Positions 16,119-24,387 of a stretch of 34,617 nt of DNA are shown one piece after another (within the stretch, counting starts at the first letter, position 1; each line of letters opens with the position of its first letter). A model generated the notes under the pieces. It saw only the letters and a list, made by a program, of their open reading frames with translations, was not told the DNA's origin and did not search any database. A program made the translations under genes and the position numbers. Source of the DNA: Candidatus Mediterraneibacter intestinigallinarum (GTDB lineage: Bacteria; Bacillota; Clostridia; Lachnospirales; Lachnospiraceae); the NCBI GenBank assembly GCA_019119265.1, contig DWXI01000217.1:1-34617 (forward strand), given 5' to 3'.

Positions 16119-16628
16119 ATGACTATTCAGGAACTTACCCATTATTTTATCCAATACGGTGCTTTTTTCATCTATCTGATCGTACTGTTGGAATATTTGA
16201 ATCTTCCCGGATTTCCTGCCGGCGTTATCATGCCGCTTGCAGGAATATGGGCTTCGCAGGGAGAGATCAGTTTTCCGGTTGTTATGATACTGACGGTGGC
16301 GGCAGGACTTACCGGGAGCTGGGCGCTTTATCTGCTGGGAAGATACGGCGGGAATAAGGTGATTGGATTTTACTTTAAGAAATTTCCGAAACACCAGCCT
16401 GTGATTGAAGAGAAGATGAATTATCTGAGAGAGAAAGGATGCATCGGCGTATTTGTGAGCAAGCTGCTCCCTATGGTGCGGACCCTTATTTCGATTCCTG
16501 CAGGTATGGTGAAGATGGATTTTGTCAAATATACAGTGAGTTCTGTGTGTGGCATATTTATCTGGAACCTGACTTTTGTCGGGGCGGGATATTTCTTCGG
16601 CGACGCGGCGATCAATTTCTTTACTTAA
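16119..16628 (+). CDS. DedA family membrane protein
   Basis: The preferred start is ATG 16119, with GGGGG 10 bases upstream, giving 169 residues. An in-frame ATG at 16098 lies inside the hairpin arm. The protein has the DedA (SNARE-associated PF09335) pattern: a re-entrant segment with LEYLNLPGFPAGVIMPLAG, then GSWALYLLGRYGG. The membrane motif KLLPMVRTLISIPAGMVKM includes the conserved Arg. DedA proteins support membrane homeostasis, and several act as undecaprenyl-phosphate or phospholipid translocases. It is slightly short for the family (usually about 190-220). Placement with a glycosyltransferase and an acyltransferase suggests a lipid role, but the substrate is unknown. Confidence 0.88.
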   Translation: MTIQELTHYFIQYGAFFIYLIVLLEYLNLPGFPAGVIMPLAGIWASQGEISFPVVMILTVAAGLTGSWALYLLGRYGGNKVIGFYFKKFPKHQPVIEEKMNYLREKGCIGVFVSKLLPMVRTLISIPAGMVKMDFVKYTVSSVCGIFIWNLTFVGAGYFFGDAAINFFT

Positions 16629-16644
16629 GAGAGGGGAACAGAAT

Positions 16645-17940
16645 ATGAAGATAGCAATGCTTACAAATAATTACAGGCCTTTTGTGGGCGGTGTGCCTAT
16701 CTCTGTGGAGAGGCAGGCGCAGGAACTGGTAAAACTGGGGCATCAGGTGACAGTGTTTGCTCCGATGTATGAAAGCGAAGATAAAGAACAGTCCGCAAGA
16801 TTCCGGGAAAAAGTTCTGGAAGAGGATAAACGGGCGCCGGAGCGGGTGATACGGTATCGCTCACAGAAGAAAAAGATGGATAACGGTATGGTGTACCCGG
16901 GCATTTATCCGACAGAGATATTCGAGATGTTTGAAAGAGAAAGATTTGACCGCATACACGTACATCATCCGATGTTTGTAGGACCGTGGGCTTTGTGGCT
17001 GGGAAAGAAATACGGGATTCCGGTTATCTATACATATCATACGAGATATGAAGACTATCTCCATTACATTCCGTGCTTCCGGCTTAATGAGAAGAGCACA
17101 ATTGTGAAGAGGAAAGCGGTGGACTGGATACAGAAGAACGTGATCCCGTCTTATATGAGATGGTTCTGTAACAGATGCGATCTGGTGTTTGCACCGTCTG
17201 CAGGTATGCAGCAAGTCATAAGGGAGTACGGTGTGGATACGCCGGCCGCAGTCTTTCCGACAGGGCTTGACGGAGCATTTTTCAGAAAAGACGTCAGACG
17301 GTCGCAGGAGATACGAAAACAGTACAGCCGGGGAAAACGGCATCTGCTGGTTACAGTATCGAGACTGGAGAAAGAGAAAAACTACGGATTTCTCCTGCGG
17401 GGGATCGCTGAACTCAGACTGGAGATCGGCGATGAGTTCCATGTACTTATCATAGGAGACGGAAGTCAGAAGTCAGAACTGAAAGTCAGGGCCTCTATTC
17501 TTGGCATACAGGATGTGGTGACTTTCATGGGAAATATACCAAATGACCAGGTGAAGGATTATCTGAGCGCTTCTGATGCGTTTCTGTTCGCATCGAAATC
17601 GGAGACGCAGGGCATCGTACTGGCAGAAGCCCTGGCAGCAGGTACGCCGGTCGTGGCTGTACACGCGACAGGAACGGACGACATTATCGAAGACGGCGTG
17701 AACGGCTTCCTCACAGAGGAGAGAGAAGAAGAGTGGGCGGCAAAAGTGATCGAAGCACTTAACGAGGAGACGAACAGCAGGATGAAGAATGCAGCGCTCA
17801 TCTCTGCCGATAATTACCGATCTTCAAGACTTGCCATCTATGAGGAGATGCTCTACAATCAATGTGGGTTCAGGAAAGGAGACAGACTTTATGAGACTGA
17901 AGAAGATCACAGAGAACGCTCTGCAATGGCTCTTCACTAA
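16645..17940 (+). CDS. GT4 family glycosyltransferase, possibly glycolipid-forming
   Basis: Start ATG 16645 follows GAGGGG by 8 bases and gives 431 residues. The N-terminal Rossmann domain begins MKIAMLTNNYRPFVGGVPIS. The C-terminal GT-B domain has VSRLEKEKN, GDGSQKSELK and the EX7E motif in SETQGIVLAEALAAG. This is the arrangement of retaining GT4 enzymes, close in look to diacylglycerol glucosyltransferases and PimB-like enzymes. Its neighbours (DedA, DUF374-type acyltransferase) support membrane glycolipid synthesis at the inner leaflet. The last 17 codons overlap the next gene by 50 bases in another frame, which is unusually long. The exact sugar donor and acceptor are not predictable. 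Confidence 0.88.
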   Translation: MKIAMLTNNYRPFVGGVPISVERQAQELVKLGHQVTVFAPMYESEDKEQSARFREKVLEEDKRAPERVIRYRSQKKKMDNGMVYPGIYPTEIFEMFERERFDRIHVHHPMFVGPWALWLGKKYGIPVIYTYHTRYEDYLHYIPCFRLNEKSTIVKRKAVDWIQKNVIPSYMRWFCNRCDLVFAPSAGMQQVIREYGVDTPAAVFPTGLDGAFFRKDVRRSQEIRKQYSRGKRHLLVTVSRLEKEKNYGFLLRGIAELRLEIGDEFHVLIIGDGSQKSELKVRASILGIQDVVTFMGNIPNDQVKDYLSASDAFLFASKSETQGIVLAEALAAGTPVVAVHATGTDDIIEDGVNGFLTEEREEEWAAKVIEALNEETNSRMKNAALISADNYRSSRLAIYEEMLYNQCGFRKGDRLYETEEDHRERSAMALH

Positions 17941-18550
17941 TTACCTGAAATGGATTGAGCGGACTGTAACGATCCGGTGGGATGAAGAAAACCGGTACGG
18001 TGACAGCCAGATATTCGGGTTCTGGCATGAGGACAGCTTCTTTATGAATCTTGTCCTTGAGAATCTGGCTCATAAGACTACGCCGGTAGATGTGATCGTG
18101 ACTGCGGATACACGTGGAAATTATATAGAAAACATGGTAAGAAGGTGTGGAGGCAATGCACTGCGTGTGCCGGACGGGTTTAAAGCTTTCGCAGCTCTCC
18201 GGAAAATCGTGCAGGATTCCTATGAGAAGACCCATTCCATTGCCGTGGCGCTGGACGGACCGCTGGGGCCAAGGCACGAACCGAAGAAACTGGCATTTTA
18301 CCTGTCGGAACATGCAGAAGAAGACTTTGTAGGCATCAGCCTTTCCTATTCTTCTTGTCTGCGTCTGAAACATAGATGGGATAAATACGTGATTCCTCTG
18401 CCGTATACGACAGTGACAGTGGCGGTGAAGAATTACGGCGTGGTGAAGAAGAGTCGGATACCGGAACTGCCTACAGCAGCGTCGGAAACCGTTTATACAG
18501 AAAAAGAAAAGAGAGAAGGGGAAACATCATGGAGACTAACAATATATTGA
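17891..18550 (+). CDS. DUF374/LPLAT-like lysophospholipid acyltransferase family protein
   Basis: Start ATG 17891 follows AAAGGAG (17876-17882) and gives 219 residues. The protein has IFGFWHEDSFF with His46, then VTADTRGNYIENMVRRCGG, and ALDGPLGPRHEPKK. This matches the DUF374 pattern of WH, SxxxDG-type and DGPxGPR motifs found in acyltransferases related to LPLATs. It probably acylates a lipid or glycolipid at the membrane. It overlaps the glycosyltransferase by 50 bases and the response regulator by 22 bases. Translation of the three genes is therefore tightly coupled. The family's activity is poorly known, so the function is an inference from fold and neighbours. Confidence 0.78.
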   Translation: MRLKKITENALQWLFTNYLKWIERTVTIRWDEENRYGDSQIFGFWHEDSFFMNLVLENLAHKTTPVDVIVTADTRGNYIENMVRRCGGNALRVPDGFKAFAALRKIVQDSYEKTHSIAVALDGPLGPRHEPKKLAFYLSEHAEEDFVGISLSYSSCLRLKHRWDKYVIPLPYTTVTVAVKNYGVVKKSRIPELPTAASETVYTEKEKREGETSWRLTIY

Positions 18551-19227
18551 TCGTAGAGGATGACAAGGAGATCCGGGAGGGTGTCCAGATTTACCTGCAA
18601 AGTCAGGGATATAAAGTGTTTCAGGCGGCGGACGGCATTGAAGGACTGGAAATCATAGACAGGGAGGATATCCATCTGGCTATCGTGGATATCATGATGC
18701 CGAGGATGGACGGTATCCGCATGACGATGAAGTTAAGAGAAAAACATGATTTTCCGGTGATCATGCTGTCGGCAAAGTCTGAAGAAGTTGATAAGATCAC
18801 AGGACTTAACATCGGCGCGGACGACTACGTGACAAAACCGTTTACTCCTATGGAGCTGATGGCGAGGGTGAATTCACAGCTCAGGCGCTACCGTAAGTTT
18901 CTGGAGAAATTGACGCCCCAGGAAAATGTGCATGTGATCGGCGGTCTGGAGATCAACGAGGATGCCGTAGAAGTGACGATGGACGGAAAACCGGTGAAGC
19001 TTACGCCCATTGAGTATAAGATCCTGCTCCTTCTGGCGAAGAATCCGGGAAGAGTGTTTTCTTCAGAGGAAATCTATGAGCGCGTATGGCAGGAAAAAGC
19101 CATCAATACGGATACGATCATGGTGCATGTGAGAAATATCAGAGAAAAGATCGAACTTGATCCGAAGAATCCGAAATATTTAAAGGTGGTGTGGGGAGTT
19201 GGATATAAAATCGAAAAACAGCCGTAG
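18529..19227 (+). CDS. OmpR/PhoB family response regulator
   Basis: The 232-residue protein has a receiver domain (1 to about 120) with acidic pocket Glu10-Asp11-Asp12, phospho-acceptor Asp54 (AIVDIMMPRMDG) and Lys103 (VTKPF). A winged-helix DNA-binding domain (about 135-230) carries LTPIEYKILLLLAKNPGRVF and VHVRNIREKIE. It starts inside the acyltransferase gene and overlaps the kinase gene at its end. It is the partner of the following kinase. Targets are unknown; autoregulation of this lipid cluster is a reasonable guess from its position. Confidence 0.95.
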   Translation: METNNILIVEDDKEIREGVQIYLQSQGYKVFQAADGIEGLEIIDREDIHLAIVDIMMPRMDGIRMTMKLREKHDFPVIMLSAKSEEVDKITGLNIGADDYVTKPFTPMELMARVNSQLRRYRKFLEKLTPQENVHVIGGLEINEDAVEVTMDGKPVKLTPIEYKILLLLAKNPGRVFSSEEIYERVWQEKAINTDTIMVHVRNIREKIELDPKNPKYLKVVWGVGYKIEKQP

Positions 19228-21421
19228 GGCAGGAATTATTGTAGTCGTTATATTACTCAGCATCTGTTCCCTGATCATGATGTCCCAGTATGACGGGATG
19301 AAGTATGCGATGGACAGTGCCAATTCTGAGGCCACAGAAGATGCGGAAGCACCGGCACCTTATGAGAGCGCGCTCGGGTCGATCAGTCATGATCTGGCGG
19401 AGGGAAATTATCTTCTTTACAATGAATATGCCAAAGAGACGGATCCGGCCGATGTGCTGGATGAGTACGGACAGAGAGATTTTGACTGGTCGAAAAGATA
19501 TTTTGATTATGAAGTCTTTGACAGTAACGGGGAACAGCTCCTGAAAAATGTGGATGAAGCAACGGCGGAGAAGCTTCAGGCGAACAGCGAAGAGGACGCA
19601 GGTTATGCATTTCGGGCATATTTCACATTTTCGCAGGAAGGAGAACTGTCTTCCGTCCAGATTGACGGAACATCATTAAGTCCGGAGGAAGAATATAACC
19701 TGGAATCCGGCTATCTGTCTTCCGCCCAGGAGGTGGAATATAGTGAAGAAATCTCAAGTATCGCATCCCCGGAAAATATTACCGTGATTTATGGCATGAG
19801 TAAGGAAAATCTGAATGCTTTTATAGAGGCTTATTCATCGGAATACTGGGAATATTATGTCGAGCCATATGAGAGTGTGGGAGAAACAACATATTACCAG
19901 GATACACTCTGGCCTCTTTGTTATGTGGTCGCTGCCGCAGCTCTGTTTCTGCCGCTTAGGAGAAGGCTGGATATCAGTGAGATGAAGATGTTTGATGTGC
20001 CCTTTGAAGTTCCGATACTCGTGTGGCTTTTTGTCTATGCCACCTCTCTGGATGAACTCCCGCCTAGGATCGTTGACATGACGGTTCAGGACACATTGGT
20101 TCCGGGGATGGGGCATGGCATGGAGATCATTGCGGCAGTCATTAACTTTGCAATGTGGTTTTTCATCTTCGGTCTTCTCTTCTGGGGCGTGACTTCGCTA
20201 AGAGCGATGATACGCATGAAAGGCGCGTATTGGCGTGACAGGACGTTGACCATGAAGCTGATCCGTCACTATCGCGGTCAGGGAACAGAGAGTGACGAGG
20301 AAATGGTGAGAAAGGCAGGTGGTATCATAAAAAGAACAAAAGCTTTTCTTGCAAAACAGTATGACGCTCTGCAGCATATAGACTTCCGTGAAAAGACGAA
20401 CCGGACAATTCTGAAGATCGTGATCATTAACTATATCATCCTGGCGATCGTATGTTTCCTCTGGCTTTACGGAACGCTTGCGCTGATTATTTACTCTGTG
20501 CTCCTGTTCCTTTTCCTGAGAAAATATGTGAAAGATCTTCAGGAAAAATATAAGCTGCTGCTAAAGTCCACAAATCAGCTGGCGGAAGGACATCTGGATA
20601 CACCGATCGAGGGGGATATCGGGGTGTTCAATCCGATCCAGGAGGAGCTGAAGAAAATCCAGAAAGGATTTAAGAAGGCAGTAGATGAAGAAGTGAAAAA
20701 TGAGCGGATGAAGACAGAGCTTGTTACAAACGTTTCTCACGATCTTCGGACGCCTCTGACTGCGATCATCACTTACACGGATCTTCTGAAAAATGAAAAG
20801 AATGAAGAAAAACGGAAAGAGTACATTGACGTACTTGAGAGAAAGTCGATGCGTCTGAAAGTGCTGATCGAAGATCTTTTTGAGATCAGCAAGGCGGCGA
20901 GCAAGAGTGTTGTCATGCACTACATGAAAGTGGACATAGTCGATCTTATTAAGCAGGTGGGGCTGGAAAATGACAGTAAGATCAAAGAAGCAAATCTTGA
21001 CTTCCGCTGGAAGCTGCCGGAACATAAGCTGGTCATGTGGCTGGACAGCCAGAAGACATACCGCATCTTTGAGAACCTGATCGTAAATATCACAAAATAT
21101 GCAATGCCGCATACCCGGGTTTATATAGAGATGGCAGAGAGGGAGCAGGACGTGCACATTTCCATGAAAAATGTCTCCGCAGCGGAACTGAATTTTGATA
21201 CCGAGGAGATTACGGACCGTTTTGTCCGCGGGGATACATCGAGGAATACGGAAGGATCCGGATTGGGTCTAGCAATCGCCAAGAGTTTTATTGAACTCCA
21301 GCACGGCACGTTGAAGATCACTACCGAGGCAGATCTGTTCAAGGCGGATATCACGCTGCCAAAGCTTGACATCCCGCCGGAAGAAGAACAGAGGCGGCAG
21401 GCGGAGAAAGAGACTATGTAA
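19199..21421 (+). CDS. Membrane sensor histidine kinase
   Basis: A TTG start at 19199 overlaps the response-regulator gene by 29 bases; the first transmembrane helix (about 10-28) begins right after it. The 740 residues contain an extracellular acidic domain (about 30-235) and several membrane helices (about 240-345 and 405-445). A HAMP-like linker (about 460-490) precedes the HisKA domain with phospho-His514 in NVSHDLRTPLTAI. The ATPase has an N-box (FENLIVNITKYAMP) and a G-box (GSGLGLAIAKSF). The extra central helices make it larger than the usual two-helix sensors. It is the last gene before a strong terminator at 21435. The stimulus is unknown, and an envelope signal is likely from context. 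Confidence 0.93.
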   Translation: MDIKSKNSRRAGIIVVVILLSICSLIMMSQYDGMKYAMDSANSEATEDAEAPAPYESALGSISHDLAEGNYLLYNEYAKETDPADVLDEYGQRDFDWSKRYFDYEVFDSNGEQLLKNVDEATAEKLQANSEEDAGYAFRAYFTFSQEGELSSVQIDGTSLSPEEEYNLESGYLSSAQEVEYSEEISSIASPENITVIYGMSKENLNAFIEAYSSEYWEYYVEPYESVGETTYYQDTLWPLCYVVAAAALFLPLRRRLDISEMKMFDVPFEVPILVWLFVYATSLDELPPRIVDMTVQDTLVPGMGHGMEIIAAVINFAMWFFIFGLLFWGVTSLRAMIRMKGAYWRDRTLTMKLIRHYRGQGTESDEEMVRKAGGIIKRTKAFLAKQYDALQHIDFREKTNRTILKIVIINYIILAIVCFLWLYGTLALIIYSVLLFLFLRKYVKDLQEKYKLLLKSTNQLAEGHLDTPIEGDIGVFNPIQEELKKIQKGFKKAVDEEVKNERMKTELVTNVSHDLRTPLTAIITYTDLLKNEKNEEKRKEYIDVLERKSMRLKVLIEDLFEISKAASKSVVMHYMKVDIVDLIKQVGLENDSKIKEANLDFRWKLPEHKLVMWLDSQKTYRIFENLIVNITKYAMPHTRVYIEMAEREQDVHISMKNVSAAELNFDTEEITDRFVRGDTSRNTEGSGLGLAIAKSFIELQHGTLKITTEADLFKADITLPKLDIPPEEEQRRQAEKETM

Positions 21422-21434
21422 GCTTTGTGTAAAG

Positions 21435-21469
21435 AATCCCGGCAGGGGAGTTACTCTGCCGGGATTTTA
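21435..21469 (+). terminator. Intrinsic terminator after the histidine kinase
   Basis: AATCCCGGCAG (21435-21445) pairs with CTGCCGGGATT (21456-21466) around a 10-base loop, followed by TTAT. It closes the dedA-to-kinase operon. Confidence 0.85.
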
Positions 21470-21557
21470 TGATAGAATAACTGTATACAGCGGCAATCCA
21501 TTTGCTGTGTACATGATACCGCAGCAGTAAAAAACAAAAAGAAAAAGGAGAAAAAGT

Positions 21558-22238
21558 ATGAAGTATGAGATTAAAGGAAACGAACTACCGGTGGTGATCT
21601 GCTATCTTGAGGATGGGGAGACGATGATCACGGAGCGCGGATCCATGAGCTGGATGTCGCCGAACATGAAGATGGAGACAACTTCAAACGGCGGGATAGG
21701 AAAGGCTCTGGGCAGAATGTTCGCAGGGGAAGCTATTTTCCAGAACCGTTATACTGCAACCGGCGGCAATGGAATGATAGCATTTGCTTCCAGCTTTCCG
21801 GGCCAGATCAGACCGTGGGAAATCGGACCGGGCAATGAAGTGATCGTTCAGAAATCCGGCTTTCTCGCAGCGGAGGAGAGCGTGGAATTGTCTGTTTTCT
21901 TCCAGAAAAAGCTGGGAGCAGGTTTATTCGGCGGGGAGGGATTTATCATGCAGAGGCTCTCCGGTCAGGGAACGGCATTCCTCGAATTTGACGGTCATGT
22001 GGTGGAATATAATCTGCAGCCGGGACAGCAGATCGTGATCGACACCGGATATCTGGCAGCGATGGATGCAACCTGCAATATGGAGATCAAAAGCGTGCCG
22101 GGGCTTAAGAATATGGTATTCGGCGGAGAAGGTCTCTTCAATACCGTCATTACAGGACCGGGGCGCGTGTGGCTTCAGACAATGCCGTTGTCGGGCGTGG
22201 CGGCGGAGATACTGAAATTCATGCCGTCCAGCAAATAA
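21558..22238 (+). CDS. AIM24/TIGR00266 family protein
   Basis: The 226-residue protein is a beta-rich, glycine-rich repeat fold of the AIM24 (TIGR00266) type. Visible segments are MSWMSPNMKMETTSNGGIGK, FFQKKLGAGLFGGEGFIMQR, FLEFDGHVVEYNLQPGQQIVIDTGY and VFGGEGLFNTVITGPGRVWLQTMP. It starts after AAAAGGAG. Bacterial members have no established biochemical role; no signal peptide or membrane helix is seen here. It stands 92 bases before a MoxR gene without a clear terminator, so it may share that transcript. Confidence 0.87.
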   Translation: MKYEIKGNELPVVICYLEDGETMITERGSMSWMSPNMKMETTSNGGIGKALGRMFAGEAIFQNRYTATGGNGMIAFASSFPGQIRPWEIGPGNEVIVQKSGFLAAEESVELSVFFQKKLGAGLFGGEGFIMQRLSGQGTAFLEFDGHVVEYNLQPGQQIVIDTGYLAAMDATCNMEIKSVPGLKNMVFGGEGLFNTVITGPGRVWLQTMPLSGVAAEILKFMPSSK

Positions 22239-22271
22239 AAGTCGTATTCATGTCAGAATGAACGCAGAGCG

Positions 22272-22300
22272 GTGAAGCGGACTTTGCCTGTCCGTTTCAC
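22272..22300. repeat. Inverted repeat between the AIM24-like and MoxR genes
   Basis: GTGAAGCGGAC (22272-22282) pairs with GTCCGTTTCAC (22290-22300), with one mismatch-type G-T pair. No T-run follows, so it is not a standard terminator. It may be an mRNA processing or stabilising stem in an operon. Confidence 0.5.
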
Positions 22301-22330
22301 GTCGGTTCCGCAGGGTAAAGGAGGGTGAGT

Positions 22331-23281
22331 ATGCCGGAGGGAAGATACGATGCACAGGCTGTGATAAATGAGGTGGAGAAAGCAGTAGTAGGGAAAAGGG
22401 ATGTACTGACAAAAATCATGACAGCGATTCTTGCCGGAGGACACATATTGATAGAAGATATACCGGGAACAGGGAAGACGACCATGGCGCTTGCTTTTTC
22501 AAAGGCTATGGGACTGAAGGCGCAGAGAGTGCAGTTTACGCCGGACGTACTGCCTTCGGATCTGACGGGATTTACGATTTATCGTAAAGAGACGGGAGTG
22601 TTTGCGTATCAGCCTGGAGCTGTCATGTGCAATCTGCTTCTTGCCGATGAGATCAACAGGACGTCTCCTAAGACTCAGTCCGCACTGCTGGAAGTTATGG
22701 AGGAACAGCAGGTTACAGTGGACGGAGTGACACGTAAGACAGGAGAGCCTTTTATCGTGATCGCCACAGAGAACCCGGCAGGATCTGCAGGCACCCAGCT
22801 GTTGCCCGAGTCTCAGCTTGACCGGTTTATGATCTGTGTGAGCATGGGGTATCCCACTGTAGAAGAAGAGATGGAGATCATGCGGAGGAGTCAGGCGGAA
22901 GATCGGACAGAAGGGATCATTCCGGTTCTGGATGCTCCGACGCTGCTGGAGATGATCAGAGAGACGAGAGAAATATTTATGCATGACAAAATATATCGGT
23001 ATATCGCAGAGCTGGCAAAGGCAACAAGAGAAAATGAGTGGACGGAACTGGGGTTGAGTCCGCGGGGAACGGTAGCGCTGACTGCCATGGCGAAAGCCTG
23101 CGCGTATCTTAAAGAACGCGCTTATGTGATTCCTTCTGATGTGGAAGAAGTGTTTCCCAGTGTGGCGACCCACAGGATTATTCTGAATATGAAAGCTAAA
23201 GTGGGCCATATAAAGGTCGGAGAGACAATCCGGCAGATTCTGGAAAACACCGAGAAGCCGGCGATCAGGAACAGGCGGTAA
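22331..23281 (+). CDS. MoxR family AAA+ ATPase
   Basis: Start ATG 22331 has AGGAGG 6 bases upstream; a GTG at 22325 overlaps that site and is less likely. The 316 residues hold Walker A (EDIPGTGKTTMAL), Walker B (LLADEINRTSPKTQSALLEV), sensor 1 (VIATENPAG) and the C-terminal lid. MoxR ATPases act as chaperones that assemble or activate partner complexes, typically with a DUF58 protein and a transglutaminase encoded beside them, as here. The partner or target in Firmicutes is not established. The next gene starts 4 bases after its stop. Confidence 0.95.
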   Translation: MPEGRYDAQAVINEVEKAVVGKRDVLTKIMTAILAGGHILIEDIPGTGKTTMALAFSKAMGLKAQRVQFTPDVLPSDLTGFTIYRKETGVFAYQPGAVMCNLLLADEINRTSPKTQSALLEVMEEQQVTVDGVTRKTGEPFIVIATENPAGSAGTQLLPESQLDRFMICVSMGYPTVEEEMEIMRRSQAEDRTEGIIPVLDAPTLLEMIRETREIFMHDKIYRYIAELAKATRENEWTELGLSPRGTVALTAMAKACAYLKERAYVIPSDVEEVFPSVATHRIILNMKAKVGHIKVGETIRQILENTEKPAIRNRR

Positions 23282-23285
23282 AAAG

Positions 23286-24341
23286 ATGATAAGAAGAACA
23301 GCAGGATATTTGGCGGTGATCCTGGTCACGGCATATTTGTTTTTTATGTATGATGCTCCGGTACTTTCCGGTATGCTGGTATTTTTCCTGATTTACCCCG
23401 TTGCCTCTGCTGTTTATCTTGCGGCTGCAGGCAGGAAAGTGGTTCCGGTGCCGGACCGGATCCCTCCGTTGGGAGAGAAGAATAAGGAGATAAAGGCGGG
23501 GATATCACTCAGAAATATTTCGGCCCGGATGAGCCTGCGGTATGAGTGTATGATGGAAGTGAGAGACGGAAACGGAAGAAAGTGCGCAAAGGAACGCTCC
23601 CGGGGAATGCTTTTGTCAAAAGCGGAAGATACTGTATGGTTCCGGTTTGAGACAGAACGTTGCGGGATAATGGAAATCGGCATTGACAGTGTTAAAATCT
23701 ATGATTTCATGGGAATCTTTTACAGAAAAGTAAAGTGGAAGAAAAAGGCCCGGATCAAGATCATGCCGGACTTTGAGCTTATGCCGCTTGAGATCACAAG
23801 AAGGACGAGAGAATTTCAGGCGGATGCACAGGAATTCTCACAGCAGCGGCGGGGCGACGATCCGTCGGAAATCTATCAGGTCAGGGAATACAGGGAGAGA
23901 GACTCTCTGAAAGACATTCACTGGAAACTGAGCGCGAGAGAAGAGGAACTGATGGTAAAAGAGAGGGGATTTCCCCTTGGATGTGTAGTTCTGATATACA
24001 TTGATTGCCGGAAGACAAAACAGTCTGCGGACGGATTTTCGAAGATGCTGGAGACTGCTGCTTCATTGTCTATTACTTTGACAGAAGAAAAATGTATCCA
24101 CATGGTGGCATGGTATGAGGAGAAAAATGAACGGATCGTCAGATGGCGCATTTCTGATGAGGAGAGCGCCTGCGATATGATCTGGAATCTTATGGAAATA
24201 CAGTCGTACCGGGATATGCAGAAAGAAAGAGTCTGTTATGACGATACATTCCGGGGCCAGGAATTTGCCGCTGTCGTGACGATAGACGGAAATGGAAGAA
24301 TGAAAAAAGACGGGAAGACTTTTGAGTTCCTCAGACTGTAA
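23286..24341 (+). CDS. DUF58 family membrane protein
   Basis: The 351 residues begin with two membrane helices (about 6-50). A beta-domain follows, and then the DUF58 core with QEFSQQRRGDDPSEIYQVRE and SLKDIHWKLSAREEELMVKE. The core is distantly related to von Willebrand A domains (VLIYIDCRKTKQSADGF looks like its start). DUF58 proteins are regular partners of MoxR ATPases. The gene lies directly after moxR and overlaps nothing, and the transglutaminase gene follows within 46 bases. Function beyond the cluster association is unknown. Confidence 0.9.
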   Translation: MIRRTAGYLAVILVTAYLFFMYDAPVLSGMLVFFLIYPVASAVYLAAAGRKVVPVPDRIPPLGEKNKEIKAGISLRNISARMSLRYECMMEVRDGNGRKCAKERSRGMLLSKAEDTVWFRFETERCGIMEIGIDSVKIYDFMGIFYRKVKWKKKARIKIMPDFELMPLEITRRTREFQADAQEFSQQRRGDDPSEIYQVREYRERDSLKDIHWKLSAREEELMVKERGFPLGCVVLIYIDCRKTKQSADGFSKMLETAASLSITLTEEKCIHMVAWYEEKNERIVRWRISDEESACDMIWNLMEIQSYRDMQKERVCYDDTFRGQEFAAVVTIDGNGRMKKDGKTFEFLRL

Positions 24342-24387
24342 CATGGCAGCAGAGGAATCAGCCAGGGGCAGGACAGGAGAGAGGAAG

